Assembly (NCBI RefSeq): GCF_030651185.1
Contig: NZ_JAUSCJ010000032.1
Span: 62,001-126,000, forward strand
DNA from: Phenylobacterium sp.
GTDB taxonomy: Bacteria > Pseudomonadota > Alphaproteobacteria > Caulobacterales > Caulobacteraceae
Direction: 5' to 3'
DNA: 64,000 nt
This document shows, piece after piece, positions 1 to 11,035 of this stretch. The position numbers were made by a program, and so were the translations under genes. How positions within the stretch are numbered: position 1 is the stretch's first letter; every line of letters begins with the position of its first letter. The notes under the pieces are model-generated. The model was not told where the DNA came from. It saw nothing but the letters and a program-made list of their open reading frames with translations, and did no database searches.

Positions 1-1224
1 CCCGCCGTCCGCAGCGCGCCAATGTCCGAGGCGGAGGTCGCCCAGGTCCTGAAGACCGCGACGGCGCCCATCCGACCGGTCGGCGCCGGCCACTCCTTCA
101 CCGCCCTCGTGCCGACCTCCGGCACGCTGATGACCCTCGACCAGGTGGCCGGCGTGGAACGCTGGGAGGGAACCCAGGCCGTCGTCTGGACCGGCACGCG
201 CCTGGGCGCCCTGGGACCCGCGCTGGCCGCCAAGGGCCGGGCCATGCCCAACCTGCCCGACATCAACAAGCAGTCCCTGGGCGGCGCCATCGGCACCGGC
301 ACCCACGGCACGGGCACGGCCTTCAAGGCGATCCACGGCGACATCACCGCCCTGCGGCTAGCCACGGTCGGGGGGGACGTCCTCGATTGCGACGCGAGCC
401 ATAACGCCGATGTCTTCCACGCGGCGCGGGTTTCCCTGGGCGCGCTCGGCGTCATCACCCAGGTCCGGCTGCAGACCTCGGAGAACCGGCGCCTGCACCG
501 CAAGGTCTGGATCGAACCGCTCGCGGACACCATCGCCCAGGCCGAGGCCCGCTGGGCCAGCCACAGGAACTACGAGTTCTACGCCGTCCCCTTCACCGAC
601 CTCGCCGCCAACATCACCCACGACGAGACCGAGGCGGCGGCCACCCCGCCCGCGTCCTCCAGCGACGACGTCTTCCTTGAGGCCCTCAAGCAGCTGCGCA
701 ACCTGCTCGGCTTCTCCACTCCGCTGCGCAAGGCGGCCGCCAAGGCCCTGCTGGGCGGGACCAAGCCGGAAGAGGCGGTGGGCGAGGGCTGGAAACTGCT
801 CTCCACCGAGCGTCCCGTCCGCTTCAACGAGATGGAATTCCACCTGCCGCCGGAGAACCAGATGGCGGCGCTGAAAGAGGTGGTGGCGGCGATAGAGACG
901 CACCGGCGTGACGTCTTCTTCCCCATCGAACTGCGCCGCATCGCCGCCGACGACGCCTGGCTCTCGCCGTTCAACGGGGCCCCGCGCGGCTCGGTGGCCG
1001 TCCATTGCTATTACAAGGACGACTACAGGTTCCTGTTCGAGCTGATCCAGCCGATCTTCCTGAAGCATGGCGGCCGCCCCCATTGGGGCAAGCTTCACAG
1101 CCTCAAGGCGCCGCAGCTAGCCAGGCTCTATCCGGACTGGGAGGCCTTCCAGGCCGTCCGCCGCCGGCTCGATCCGCAAGGCCGGATGCTGAACCCCTAC
1201 CTGCGGGAGCTGTTCGGGGCGTAA
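1..1224 (+). CDS. FAD-linked oxidase, D-arabinono-1,4-lactone oxidase family (5' partial)
   Basis: Probable flavin-dependent sugar-lactone or sugar oxidase of the ALO/L-gulonolactone oxidase family. The N-terminal half is a PCMH-type FAD-binding domain with PVGAGHSF near residue 20 of the visible part and GGAIGTGTHGTG near residue 95. That His is the usual flavin-contact or flavinylation region. The C-terminal half ends with HWGKLHSL (near residue 355) and PDWEAFQAVRRRLDP, typical of the ALO C-terminal domain. The reading frame stays open upstream to base 1 without a stop, and the family normally has about 20-40 more residues before this point. The ATG at base 22 is therefore probably internal and the gene is cut by the window edge. 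It converges on the SGNH hydrolase gene. The substrate cannot be told from sequence. Confidence 0.85.
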   Translation, partial: PAVRSAPMSEAEVAQVLKTATAPIRPVGAGHSFTALVPTSGTLMTLDQVAGVERWEGTQAVVWTGTRLGALGPALAAKGRAMPNLPDINKQSLGGAIGTGTHGTGTAFKAIHGDITALRLATVGGDVLDCDASHNADVFHAARVSLGALGVITQVRLQTSENRRLHRKVWIEPLADTIAQAEARWASHRNYEFYAVPFTDLAANITHDETEAAATPPASSSDDVFLEALKQLRNLLGFSTPLRKAAAKALLGGTKPEEAVGEGWKLLSTERPVRFNEMEFHLPPENQMAALKEVVAAIETHRRDVFFPIELRRIAADDAWLSPFNGAPRGSVAVHCYYKDDYRFLFELIQPIFLKHGGRPHWGKLHSLKAPQLARLYPDWEAFQAVRRRLDPQGRMLNPYLRELFGA

Positions 1225-1231
1225 TTCGCCA

Positions 1232-1271
1232 CGTCATCCCGGCCGCAGCCAGTCGGCCGTCCGGGATGACG
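1232..1271. terminator. Palindrome with GTCATCCCGG ends, likely bidirectional terminator
   Basis: CGTCATCCCGG and CCGGGATGACG form 11-bp perfect inverted arms around an 18-nt centre. It sits exactly between two convergent genes (stops at 1224 and 1280). No T-tract follows, so termination is inferred from position. The arm ends match those of the 115-bp repeats elsewhere in the window. Confidence 0.5.
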
Positions 1272-1279
1272 GGGTAGGG

Positions 1280-2341
1280 CTAGGACTTCAGCAGCGCCCC
1301 GTCCCCGCTCAGCGCCAGCCGGTGGAACCGCTCGCCCATCAGCCGGTAGCCCTCGGTGTTGGGGTGCAGGTCGTCGGGCAGCAGGGCCGCGTCGGCGGGG
1401 CCGAACAGCTCCAGGCCGTCGAGATAGCGGATGGCGTCGTCGCCGGTCTTCACCCGCGCCGCCACCACCAGCTGCAGCAGCACCCGCATCCGCTGCAGGC
1501 TCGGCCCGTCGCCGGTGCTCTCGCGGGGCGGCGACCAGATCGGCGAGACGATCAGCATCGGCGTCGTCGGGTGCTTTTCGCGAATGATCGAGATCATGGA
1601 ATGCGCCGCGTCGAGGAAGTTGCGCTCCTTCAACTGGCCGTCGGTGTGGACGTTGATCCCCAGTTTCAGGACGATGGCGTCGGCCCGCTGGTCGCGGATG
1701 ATCCGCGCCGCCAGGCCGCTCAGCAGGCAGGACCCGGCCCAGCCCAGGTTCAGGTGATCCAGGTTGGCCAGCCGGCTGGCCACGGCGGGCCAGTTGGCGG
1801 TGGCGCCCTCGGCCTCCATGCCGTGGCTGATGGAGCTGCCGTGGAACAGCACACGCGGGCGGCCGTCGGGGATCGCGGTCAGGCTCGCGCCATCGTCCAG
1901 TTCCAGGCCGGTGATCGCCACGGTGGCCGCCTGGGGCAGCCAAAGCTCCAACCGCTTTTCGCCGGCCGGCAGGCCCTCGAAGGCGACCGTGAGGGCCGCG
2001 TCCCCGGTCAGGCCGCCCTGCGGGTTCATCTCGGCGCCGCCCTCGCCCCAGCCGCGCGCGAAGAAGGCGCCGTCGACATAGAGGTCGTAGGCGCCCCGCC
2101 GCTCCCCATCATTGGGCAGGGCCAGCAGGTGCTGGGTGGCGGTCAGCTTCACCGCTTGGCTGTCGGTGGAGAACCGCAGCCGGCACCCGGTGGCGCAGGA
2201 GGCCACCCACTGGGTGAAGGCGTCATAGAAGGGCAGCTCCGCCACCGGCAGCCGCATGGGCTGGATCGAGCCGTCCCGCCGCCGGATATCGATCTGGCCG
2301 TCCAGCAGGGTTTCGAGGGTGGGCAGCGGGATGGCTTGCAT
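1280..2341 (-). CDS. SGNH/GDSL-family hydrolase
   Basis: Probable esterase or acylhydrolase of 353 aa. The N-terminal 165 residues are a beta-rich region of the type that precedes the catalytic domain in two-domain SGNH esterases. The catalytic domain starts at RVLFHGSSISHG (nucleophile Ser in the GSS block, near residue 188), continues with the GSCLL and KLGINVH blocks (oxyanion Gly and Asn), and ends with DDLHPNTEGY, holding the catalytic Asp-x-x-His. All four SGNH blocks are present. No signal peptide is seen, so it is probably cytoplasmic. The ATG at 2341 is the only good start. The gene stands alone, facing the flavoprotein gene. The substrate is unknown. Confidence 0.8.
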   Translation of the reverse strand: MQAIPLPTLETLLDGQIDIRRRDGSIQPMRLPVAELPFYDAFTQWVASCATGCRLRFSTDSQAVKLTATQHLLALPNDGERRGAYDLYVDGAFFARGWGEGGAEMNPQGGLTGDAALTVAFEGLPAGEKRLELWLPQAATVAITGLELDDGASLTAIPDGRPRVLFHGSSISHGMEAEGATANWPAVASRLANLDHLNLGWAGSCLLSGLAARIIRDQRADAIVLKLGINVHTDGQLKERNFLDAAHSMISIIREKHPTTPMLIVSPIWSPPRESTGDGPSLQRMRVLLQLVVAARVKTGDDAIRYLDGLELFGPADAALLPDDLHPNTEGYRLMGERFHRLALSGDGALLKS

Positions 2342-2412
2342 GGAGCGCTCCGGATTGTTGGCGCCACTCTAGGCCATTCGTCTTCGGTGGGGAGGGCGGG
2401 ACGCTCCCAAAA

Positions 2413-2605
2413 TTGAACCACGAACCTCACGAACGGCACGAACAGGCGGCGGCGCGTCCCTGGGTGTCATCCCGGTGTCCGCGCCAGCGGAAGACCGGGA
2501 CCCAGAAGCACCGATTTATATGGCACGCCCCGCGCGTCTGGGTCCCGGACAAGCCCTGCGGGCTTTCCGGGATGACACTGATTGTTCGTGTCGTTCGTGG
2601 TCGAT
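2413..2605. repeat. Composite palindromic repeat, copy 1 (115-bp core 2464-2578 plus flanks)
   Basis: The core starts GTGTCATCCCGG and ends CCGGGATGACAC and is exactly 115 bp, as in the copies at 45107 and 58403. This copy is inverted relative to those two. Each half of the core folds as its own hairpin. Outside the core, ACCACGAAC-type and CACGAACA motifs on the left (2417-2444) are mirrored by TGTTCGTGTCGTTCGTGG on the right (2582-2600), giving a nested palindrome. It fills most of the 358-bp gap between the SGNH gene and fadA; no gene is seen there. Confidence 0.85.
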
Positions 2606-2645
2606 CTTCTAAGCCTCGCCTTCGCACAGCGAAGAGCGCGCGCAA

Positions 2646-2676
2646 CGAAAAAGGGCCGCCCTCGCGGACGGCCCTT
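2646..2676 (-). terminator. Intrinsic terminator of fadA
   Basis: Read on the minus strand: stem AAGGGCCG, 10-nt loop, CGGCCCTT, followed directly by TTT. It lies 24 bp past the thiolase stop codon. Confidence 0.8.
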
Positions 2677-2699
2677 CCTCAATCGAACGGTGTCGAGAC

Positions 2700-3902
2700 C
2701 TAGAAGATCTCGAACAGCCCTGCGGCGCCCATGCCGCCGCCGACGCACATGGTGACGACGCCGTACTTGTAACCGCGGCGCTTGCCCTCGTGCAGGATGT
2801 GGCCGGTCGCGCGCGCGCCGGTCATGCCGTAGGGGTGGCCGATGGAGATGGCGCCGCCGGAGATGTTGTACTTGGCCGGATCGATGCCGAGCTTGTCGCG
2901 GCAATAGACCACTTGGCTGCCGAACGCCTCGTTCAGCTCCCACATGTCGATGTCGTCGATGGTCAGGCCGTTACGTTCCAGCAGCTTGGGGATCGCGAAG
3001 ACCGGGCCGATGCCCATTTCTTCCGGGCCGCAGCCGGCCACGGCCATGCCGCGATAGGCGCCCAGCGGCGTCAGGCCGAGACGCTCGGCTTCCTTCCGCT
3101 CCATCAGCACCACGGCGGCGGCGCCGTCGGAGAGCTGGCTGGCGTTGCCGGCGGTGACGAACTTGCCCTCCTTCACGATCTGGCCGCCCTTGAACACGGG
3201 CGCCAGCTTCTGCAGGTCGGCCAGGGTGGTCTGCGGGCGGTTGCCCTCGTCCTGGGTCAGGCGGACTTCCTTTTCGGAGAACTCGCCGGTCTCCTTGTTC
3301 TGCACCATCATGATCGAGGTCAGCGGCGCGATCTCGGCGTCGAACCGGCCGTCGGCCTGGGCCTGGGCGGTGCGCTGCTGGGACTGGTAGGCGTACTCGT
3401 CCTGCACTTCGCGCGACACACCGTAGCGCTCTGCCACGATCTCGGCGGTCTCGATCATCGAGACGTGGATTTCCGGAACGTGCTCGTTCAGCCAGGCGTC
3501 GCTGGTGCGGTAGCGGTTCATCTTGTCGTTCTGGACCAGGCTGATGCTTTCCAGCCCGCCGCCGACCGCGACATTGGCGCCGTCGTTGATGATGTACTTG
3601 GCGGCCGTGGCGATGCCCATCAGGCCCGAGGAGCACTGGCGGTCCAGGGTCATGCCCGAGACGGTGTTGGGCAGGCCCGCGCGGAGCGCAGCTTGCCGGG
3701 CGATGTTGTTGCCGGTGGAGCCCTGCTGCAGGGCCGCGCCCATCACCACGTCATCGACGGTGGCCGGATCGATGCCGGCGCGCTTGACGGCTTCGGCGAT
3801 CGCGTGGCCGCCCAGCTCGGCGCCGGAGGTGTTGTTGAACGCGCCGCGATAGGCCTTGCCGATCGGCGTGCGGGCGGTGGAGACGATGACAGCTTCACGC
3901 AT
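2700..3902 (-). CDS. fadA: Acetyl-CoA acyltransferase (thiolase, 3-ketoacyl-CoA thiolase type)
   Basis: Thiolytic cleavage of 3-ketoacyl-CoA, the last step of fatty-acid beta-oxidation; cytoplasmic. The 400-aa protein carries all thiolase marks: nucleophilic Cys90 in [11 protein letters not shown], the [10 protein letters not shown] block with catalytic His, and the C-terminal [10 protein letters not shown] with the second catalytic Cys. A longer frame opens at 3950. I chose the ATG at 3902 because the protein then begins [15 protein letters not shown] as thiolases do, and AAGGA lies 9 nt before it. It is downstream of the fadB-type gene on the same strand, separated by a 161-bp palindromic repeat, so the two probably share function and perhaps a transcript. 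Confidence 0.93.
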   Translation of the reverse strand: MREAVIVSTARTPIGKAYRGAFNNTSGAELGGHAIAEAVKRAGIDPATVDDVVMGAALQQGSTGNNIARQAALRAGLPNTVSGMTLDRQCSSGLMGIATAAKYIINDGANVAVGGGLESISLVQNDKMNRYRTSDAWLNEHVPEIHVSMIETAEIVAERYGVSREVQDEYAYQSQQRTAQAQADGRFDAEIAPLTSIMMVQNKETGEFSEKEVRLTQDEGNRPQTTLADLQKLAPVFKGGQIVKEGKFVTAGNASQLSDGAAAVVLMERKEAERLGLTPLGAYRGMAVAGCGPEEMGIGPVFAIPKLLERNGLTIDDIDMWELNEAFGSQVVYCRDKLGIDPAKYNISGGAISIGHPYGMTGARATGHILHEGKRRGYKYGVVTMCVGGGMGAAGLFEIF

Positions 3903-3955
3903 GAAGAGAGGTCCTTGGTTTGGGAGAAGGGTTTGAAAGGGCTGGCTCAAGGTCT

Positions 3956-4116
3956 CCTTCTCCCCTTGCGGGAGAAGGTGTCGGGCGAGCAGCCCGACGG
4001 ATGAGGGGTCGGGCGGCGGTCTCAGGTCTGGTCGCCGCGACCGAGGCGGATGAGGCGGTGCGACCCCTCATCCGACCCTGCTCCGCAGGGCCACCTTCTC
4101 CCGCAAGGGGAGAAGG
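3956..4116. repeat. 161-bp inverted repeat element made of two hairpin arms
   Basis: The arms at 3956-3980 and 4092-4116 are 25-bp perfect inverted copies. Each arm is itself a hairpin (CTTCTCCC, 5-nt loop, GGGAGAAG). A second inner inverted pair, CGGATGAGGGGTCG near 3998-4011 and CGACCCCTCATCCG at 4061-4074, nests inside. The element lies between fadB and fadA. Similar CTTCTCCC/GGGAGAAG elements are, from general knowledge, frequent intergenic repeats in alphaproteobacteria. Confidence 0.85.
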
Positions 4117-4142
4117 CACGCCGCTGGCCAGACCGCCCGCAT

Positions 4143-6224
<2,082 letters not shown>

Positions 6225-6398
6225 GGGCGCATCCTCGTTTCAGCGTTTCAGGACCGCCTCTAGGCTGGGCGGCTGGAGAGATTCAAACGGTTGTTACAGG
6301 CCCGTCGCGCGGGGCGCGAGTCAAATGTGCGTAGGGTTTTCGCGGCGGAAACCTGGGTCTAAGACCAAGTTTCAACGCTCAAAATAGGGAAGCGCGCG

Positions 6399-7175
6399 AT
6401 GGCTCTGGATCTGTTTTCACTGAAGGGCCGCGTGGCCCTGGTCACCGGCGGCTCGCGCGGGATCGGCAAGATGATCGCCGCCGGCTTCATCGAGCAGGGC
6501 GCCAAGGTCTATATCTCCTCGCGCAAGCCCGGCGCCTGCGACGAGACCGCCGCGGAGCTGGGCGAGAACTGCATCTCCCTGCCGCAGGATGTCTCCACGG
6601 TGGACGGTTGCAAGGCGCTGGCCAAGCGATTCAGCGAGCATGAGCCGAAGCTCGACATTCTCGTGAACAACGCCGGCGCCGCCTGGGGCGCGCCCTTCGA
6701 CGAATTCCCGGAGAGCGGCTGGGACAAGGTCATGGACCTGAACCTGAAGTCGCCCTTCTTCCTGACCCAGGCCCTGCACGGCGCGCTCAAGGCCGCCGCC
6801 AGCCACGAGCAGCCGGCCAAGGTGATCAACATCTGCTCGATCGACGGCATCCGCCTCAATCCGCAGGAAACCTATTCCTATCACGCGTCCAAGTCGGGCC
6901 TGATCTACCTGACCCGCCGGATGGCGGCGACGCTGATCGAGGACTCGATCAACGTCACCGGCATCGCGCCCGGCGCCTTCGCCTCGGAAATGAACCGCGT
7001 GGCCCGCGACCAGGGCGACGAGATCGCCAAGCGTATCCCCTCGCGCCGCATCGGCCGCGACGAGGACATGGCCGCGGCCGCCATCTATCTGGCCAGCCGC
7101 GCCGGTGACTATGTGGTGGGTGAGACCATCGCCGTGGACGGCGGCGTGGCGCTCGCCACCCTCGGCGGCCTGTAA
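6399..7175 (+). CDS. SDR family oxidoreductase
   Basis: Classical short-chain dehydrogenase of 258 aa. The cofactor motif TGGSRGIG is at residues 16-23, the structural NNAG at about 89-92, and the catalytic Tyr-x-x-x-Lys in YHASK at about 165. C-terminal VVGETIAVDGG is the usual SDR end. AGGGA lies upstream of the ATG. It is divergent from the fadB/fadA genes, and resemblance to RhlG/3-ketoacyl reductase-type SDRs makes a role in acyl metabolism plausible, but the substrate is not determined. Confidence 0.85.
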   Translation: MALDLFSLKGRVALVTGGSRGIGKMIAAGFIEQGAKVYISSRKPGACDETAAELGENCISLPQDVSTVDGCKALAKRFSEHEPKLDILVNNAGAAWGAPFDEFPESGWDKVMDLNLKSPFFLTQALHGALKAAASHEQPAKVINICSIDGIRLNPQETYSYHASKSGLIYLTRRMAATLIEDSINVTGIAPGAFASEMNRVARDQGDEIAKRIPSRRIGRDEDMAAAAIYLASRAGDYVVGETIAVDGGVALATLGGL

Positions 7176-7184
7176 GAAAAGAGA

Positions 7185-7212
7185 GCCGTTCCTCGCCCGC
7201 GCGGGGAACGGC
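7185..7212 (+). terminator. Possible terminator after the SDR gene
   Basis: GCCGTTCC and GGAACGGC flank a 12-nt GC-rich loop 10 bp after the stop codon. The nearest T-run is 12 nt further on, so this is only a candidate. Confidence 0.4.
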
Positions 7213-7270
7213 CTCGCCCCTGCCGTTTTTGCGCTAAGACTGGACACCCCAGTCGCAGCAACGGCGCGCC

Positions 7271-10200
7271 TTGACCGATCCCGAGATCTTCCCCCTGGCC
7301 GCCGACAAGGCCACACGGCGCACCTGGCGCACGGTCCTGGCGATCGCGGCCGTGGGCGTGGTGCTGGTCGTGGTGGTCGCCTATGCCGGCCGCCGGGCGA
7401 TCGTCCGCGAGGCGCTGACCGGCTGGCTGAAGTCCCAGGGCGTGGAGTCGGAGGTGGCCTTCTCCACCTTCGGTCCCGGCGGCTTCACCGGGACCCTGCG
7501 CATCGGCCCCGCCGCCAATCCCGACCTGACGGCCCAGGTGGCCGAGGTCCGCTATGGCCTGACAGGCTGGTGGGCGGGCAAGCCGTTTGGGGCGACGGTG
7601 ACCTCGGTTCGCCTGGTCCGCCCGGTGGTCAAGGCCCGCTGGAAGGACGGGCGGCTGAGCCTCGGCGCCCTCGATCCCCTCATCGACACCCTGCGCAAAC
7701 GCCCCCCGCGTCCCGACGCCCGCCAGCCGAGGATCGTGGTGGAGGACGCCCGGCTGCGCCTGGACACCGACTACGGCCCGCTGCTGGCCCGGGCTAGCGC
7801 CCAGCTGGACAACGGCCGCCTACTGCGGCTGGACGCGACCTTCGCCCCGGCCAGCCTGGCGGGCCACGATCGATCCGTGCGCCTGGGGCCCGGAGAGCTG
7901 CATCTGGTGACGGTGGGCGACCAGGTGGCTTCCACCCTGGAGACCACGGTCCGCGACCTGAAGCTCGGACAGATCACCGCCCAGGAGGCGACGATCCGGC
8001 TCGCCGCCCGCACCGCCTATCCGGACCTGAAGCAAAAGCGCGGCGACGGCGGCCTGACCCAGGCCTTGAAGATCAACGCGAGGTCGCTGGGGTACGGCGC
8101 GACGCGGCTGCGGGACGCCAGCCTGGAGGCCACGTTCAAGGGTCAGTCCGCCGGCTGGATCGACACTCTCGCGATGACCGGCGACGGGACCGCGATCCTG
8201 GGGGCGGCCGGCGCCGACCTGGCCGGGGCCCAGGTGCGCGGCCTGCGGATGACCGCCAATGTCGGCGGCCTCAACTGGACCCGCCGCGGGGGCGACCGGG
8301 TGGCGGCCAGCCTGACGACACGGATCAGCGCCGAGGGCTTCGACAAGGACAAGCTCACCCTGACCGGGCTCAGCGGCGCCCTGCGCGGTTCGGCGGTGCT
8401 GGCGGCCAAGGGCAGCGGCCTGGCCCTGGCCGGGACCGTGGCGACCCACGGCGACTGGTCGGGCCTCGGCGGCGCGACCGCCGGCGACGCCCCGGAGATC
8501 TCCGCTCTGAAGCGCGCCGTCCGTAGCTTCGACGCACAGACGCGTGGCCTGTCGGTCACGGCCGGCGAGGGCGACGTGAAGTTGGCCCTGACCTCGCCGC
8601 TTTCGGTCCGGCCCACGGCAGGCGGACTGGCCACCATCCAGGCGCTTGGCTCTGGCCACATCTATGCCGGCGGCGGCGGCGGCCTGCACCTGGCGGTCAC
8701 CGGCGGCGGCCTTCCCCAGATCGACCTCGCCGTGGACCGCTATGGCCTGATCCCCGGCGGCCTCGCCGCCCACACTCGCCTCAAGGCCATGACCGGCATC
8801 GGCCCGGTTCGCGACGGCGTCGTCACGGCGGATGGAGATCTGCGTATGGCCGACGGCGCCATCGCCTTCACCGCCCGCCATTGCGCCTCGGTCTCCGGCC
8901 GCCTCGACCTGGGCGCCAATGATGTCGAGGCGATCGAGACCCAGCTTTGCCCCTCCGGCGCGCCGCTGTTCACCCTGGCCAAGGGCGACTGGCGCGTCCG
9001 GGCCGGGGCCAAGACCCTCTCGGCCAAGGTCCCGTTCCTGCAAGCCGCGATCAGCCAGGGCGTGGGCAGCCTCGACCTCGGCGCCGCCAAGGGCCGGCTC
9101 GCCGGGACCCTGGCGCTGAGCGCCGGGACGATCACCGACACCTCGCCCGACCTGCGCTTCAATCCCGTCCGCGCCACCGCCCAGGCCCGCGTCAGTGGCG
9201 AGGTGTGGCAGGCTGACATCGGTGTCACCGATCCCGCCGGACGCGCCCTCGGCCAGGGCGATCTCCGCCACGACGGCGCGACCGGCGTCGGCGCCCTGAC
9301 CTTTGACACCGGCGCCCTGACCTTCGCCGAGACCGGGCTGCAGCCCGCCGCCCTGTCGCCTCGCGCCGCCCTGGTGGGCTCGCCCGCGACCGGCCAGGCC
9401 CGGTTCCAGGGTCAGGTGGCCTGGAGCAAGGCGGGGTCAGCGAGCGGCGGCACGCTGGACATTCCCGGCCTCGACTTCCGCAGCCCGGCCGGTCAGGTCA
9501 CAGGCCTGGCGGGCCAGATCACCTTCACCAGTCTGGCGCCGCTGACGACGGCCCCCGGCCAGACCCTGACGGCCCGGCGCATCGAGGCTCTGGCCGGTGT
9601 CACGACGGCCCAGGTCACGTTCGGCGTCGCCGATGAGGCGGTGCATGTCGAGGGGCTGGAGATGGCCATGGGCGGCGGCCAGGTGCATCTGGCGCCCTTC
9701 AGCCTGCCCTTCGCGGGCGGCCAGTCCTGGAAGGGCGTCGTCAGTTTCGAAAATGTCCAGCTCTCGGACCTGGTGGAGGCCTCGCCCTTCGCCGACCGCG
9801 TGGACCTGACCGCCAGGGCCAGCGGGACCATCCCCTTCACGATGACGCCGGACGGCGTGCGGATCGCGGCGGGGACCTTGCGCGCCACCGGGCCGGGCCG
9901 CCTGTCGATCCGTCGCGAGGCCCTGACCGGCGTCGCCGCCGAGGGCGCGCTGGCGGTTGGGCCGCTGGGGGAGAAGACCCCGACCCCGGAGACCGACACC
10001 TTCACAGACTTCGCCTATCAGGCCATGGAGAACCTGGCTTTCCAGAGCCTCGACGCCACCATCAACAGCCTGCCCAGGGGTCGGCTCGGCATCCTGTTCC
10101 ACATCAAGGGCGAGAACGCGCCCCCGACCCACCAGGAGATCTGGCTGACCCCGCAGGAGATCATCACCCGCAGCTTCCTGACCCGGAAGCTGCCCCTGCC

Positions 10201-10333
10201 GTCGGGCACCAAGGTCGATCTGACCCTGGACTCCTCCCTCAACCTCGATCAACTGCTGGGCGACTTCGCCGAGTATCAGAAGCTTCGCGGTTCAGACCCC
10301 GTTCAGCCGGTCCCTGCGAAACCCAACCCATGA
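7271..10333 (+). CDS. ydbH: YdbH-family AsmA-like inter-membrane phospholipid transport protein
   Basis: Large 1020-aa protein with one N-terminal membrane anchor (about residues 20-42, rich in V/A/L), followed by a long periplasmic beta-rich region of alternating hydrophobic strands, as expected of AsmA-like bridge proteins. The C-terminal part (about 830-1000) holds the YdbH-specific block AYQAMENLAFQSLDATINS followed by GRLGILFHIKGENAP. In E. coli, YdbH, TamB and YhdP act redundantly in moving phospholipids to the outer membrane. The first codon is TTG at 7271. The following genes, 10 and 6 bp apart, encode the YnbE lipoprotein and YdbL, the same three-gene set as in E. coli, which strongly supports the call. 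Confidence 0.88.
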   Translation: MTDPEIFPLAADKATRRTWRTVLAIAAVGVVLVVVVAYAGRRAIVREALTGWLKSQGVESEVAFSTFGPGGFTGTLRIGPAANPDLTAQVAEVRYGLTGWWAGKPFGATVTSVRLVRPVVKARWKDGRLSLGALDPLIDTLRKRPPRPDARQPRIVVEDARLRLDTDYGPLLARASAQLDNGRLLRLDATFAPASLAGHDRSVRLGPGELHLVTVGDQVASTLETTVRDLKLGQITAQEATIRLAARTAYPDLKQKRGDGGLTQALKINARSLGYGATRLRDASLEATFKGQSAGWIDTLAMTGDGTAILGAAGADLAGAQVRGLRMTANVGGLNWTRRGGDRVAASLTTRISAEGFDKDKLTLTGLSGALRGSAVLAAKGSGLALAGTVATHGDWSGLGGATAGDAPEISALKRAVRSFDAQTRGLSVTAGEGDVKLALTSPLSVRPTAGGLATIQALGSGHIYAGGGGGLHLAVTGGGLPQIDLAVDRYGLIPGGLAAHTRLKAMTGIGPVRDGVVTADGDLRMADGAIAFTARHCASVSGRLDLGANDVEAIETQLCPSGAPLFTLAKGDWRVRAGAKTLSAKVPFLQAAISQGVGSLDLGAAKGRLAGTLALSAGTITDTSPDLRFNPVRATAQARVSGEVWQADIGVTDPAGRALGQGDLRHDGATGVGALTFDTGALTFAETGLQPAALSPRAALVGSPATGQARFQGQVAWSKAGSASGGTLDIPGLDFRSPAGQVTGLAGQITFTSLAPLTTAPGQTLTARRIEALAGVTTAQVTFGVADEAVHVEGLEMAMGGGQVHLAPFSLPFAGGQSWKGVVSFENVQLSDLVEASPFADRVDLTARASGTIPFTMTPDGVRIAAGTLRATGPGRLSIRREALTGVAAEGALAVGPLGEKTPTPETDTFTDFAYQAMENLAFQSLDATINSLPRGRLGILFHIKGENAPPTHQEIWLTPQEIITRSFLTRKLPLPSGTKVDLTLDSSLNLDQLLGDFAEYQKLRGSDPVQPVPAKPNP

Positions 10334-10343
10334 GGTTCTCGAT

Positions 10344-10532
10344 ATGACATCCGCCCGACCCCTCGCCGCGCTCGCGGCGACCGCGGTGTTCGCGTCCGTG
10401 CTCGGGGCCTGCGCCACCGTGCATGTCGATGTGAAGCCGATCACCATCTACGCCAAGCTGGACGCCGACGTCCGCCTGCGCCTGGACGATGACGTCAAGG
10501 CGCTGATCAAGCAGAACCCGGACCTGTTCTAA
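10344..10532 (+). CDS. ynbE: YnbE-family outer-membrane lipoprotein
   Basis: A 62-aa lipoprotein. The signal peptide ends in lipobox LGAC with lipidated Cys23. The mature part is only about 40 residues, including VHVDVKPITIYAKLDADV and ending in IKQNPDLF, the hallmarks of YnbE. In E. coli YnbE pairs with the C-terminal strands of YdbH, tethering the bridge to the outer membrane. It lies between ydbH and ydbL. Confidence 0.88.
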   Translation: MTSARPLAALAATAVFASVLGACATVHVDVKPITIYAKLDADVRLRLDDDVKALIKQNPDLF

Positions 10533-10538
10533 GGGGCC

Positions 10539-10898
10539 ATGACCATGACCTTCCAAAACTACCTTATCCCCGTCGCCGTCGTCGCCGGCACACTCGTCGC
10601 CGGCCCGGCGCTTGCCGCCACCGCCAAGGCCACCGTGGACACCGCCAAGGCCGCGGGTGTTGTGGGCGAGAAGAATGACGGCTTCCTGGGCTTCGTCCGT
10701 GGGACCGGCGACGCTGAAGTGCAGGCGGCCGTCGCCGAGATCAATGCCGGCCGCGCCCAGCTCTATCGCGGCGCCGCCGCCAAGAACGGCGTCACCTCGG
10801 AAGCCGCCGGCGCGGCCACCTATCAGACTGTGGTCCAGCTCAAACTGCGCCCGGGGGACTACTATCAGACCCCCGATGGTGTCTGGGTCCAGAAGTAG
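10539..10898 (+). CDS. ydbL: YdbL-family periplasmic protein (DUF1318)
   Basis: A 119-aa exported protein with a signal peptide ending near ALAA (residues 1-26). The mature domain contains GFVRGTGDAEVQAAVAEINAGRAQLYRGAAAKNGVT and ends GDYYQTPDGVWVQK, the DUF1318 pattern. YdbL is reported as a periplasmic accessory that helps control the YdbH-YnbE interaction. Start could be 10539 or the ATG six bases later. It is the last gene of the operon; no strong terminator was seen before the next gene at 11036. Confidence 0.87.
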   Translation: MTMTFQNYLIPVAVVAGTLVAGPALAATAKATVDTAKAAGVVGEKNDGFLGFVRGTGDAEVQAAVAEINAGRAQLYRGAAAKNGVTSEAAGAATYQTVVQLKLRPGDYYQTPDGVWVQK

Positions 10899-10920
10899 GG
10901 TTCCGCCAGCGTTCCAGTCC

Positions 10921-10941
10921 CACGTCGCCGGGGGTGACGTG
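10921..10941. promoter_or_regulatory. Candidate operator upstream of the double-TetR gene
   Basis: CACGTC, 9-nt spacer, GACGTG: a perfect 6-bp inverted repeat 95 bp before the TetR start. A TetR autoregulatory site would be expected here, but this is inferred only from symmetry and position. Confidence 0.3.
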
Positions 10942-11035
10942 CAGGGAAACTTGCCGCTTGGCGCGGCGCTCGACCGTCCGATAGAGAGGATGTTCGCGGA
11001 TCGGCCAGGAGCGGCCGCGCGAGGTCGGAGGGGAG

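Noticed and set aside
2427..2943. Short open frames inside the first 115-bp repeat and the fadA 3' region
   Set aside because: They cross a palindromic repeat and a terminator and have Arg-rich translations without family resemblance.
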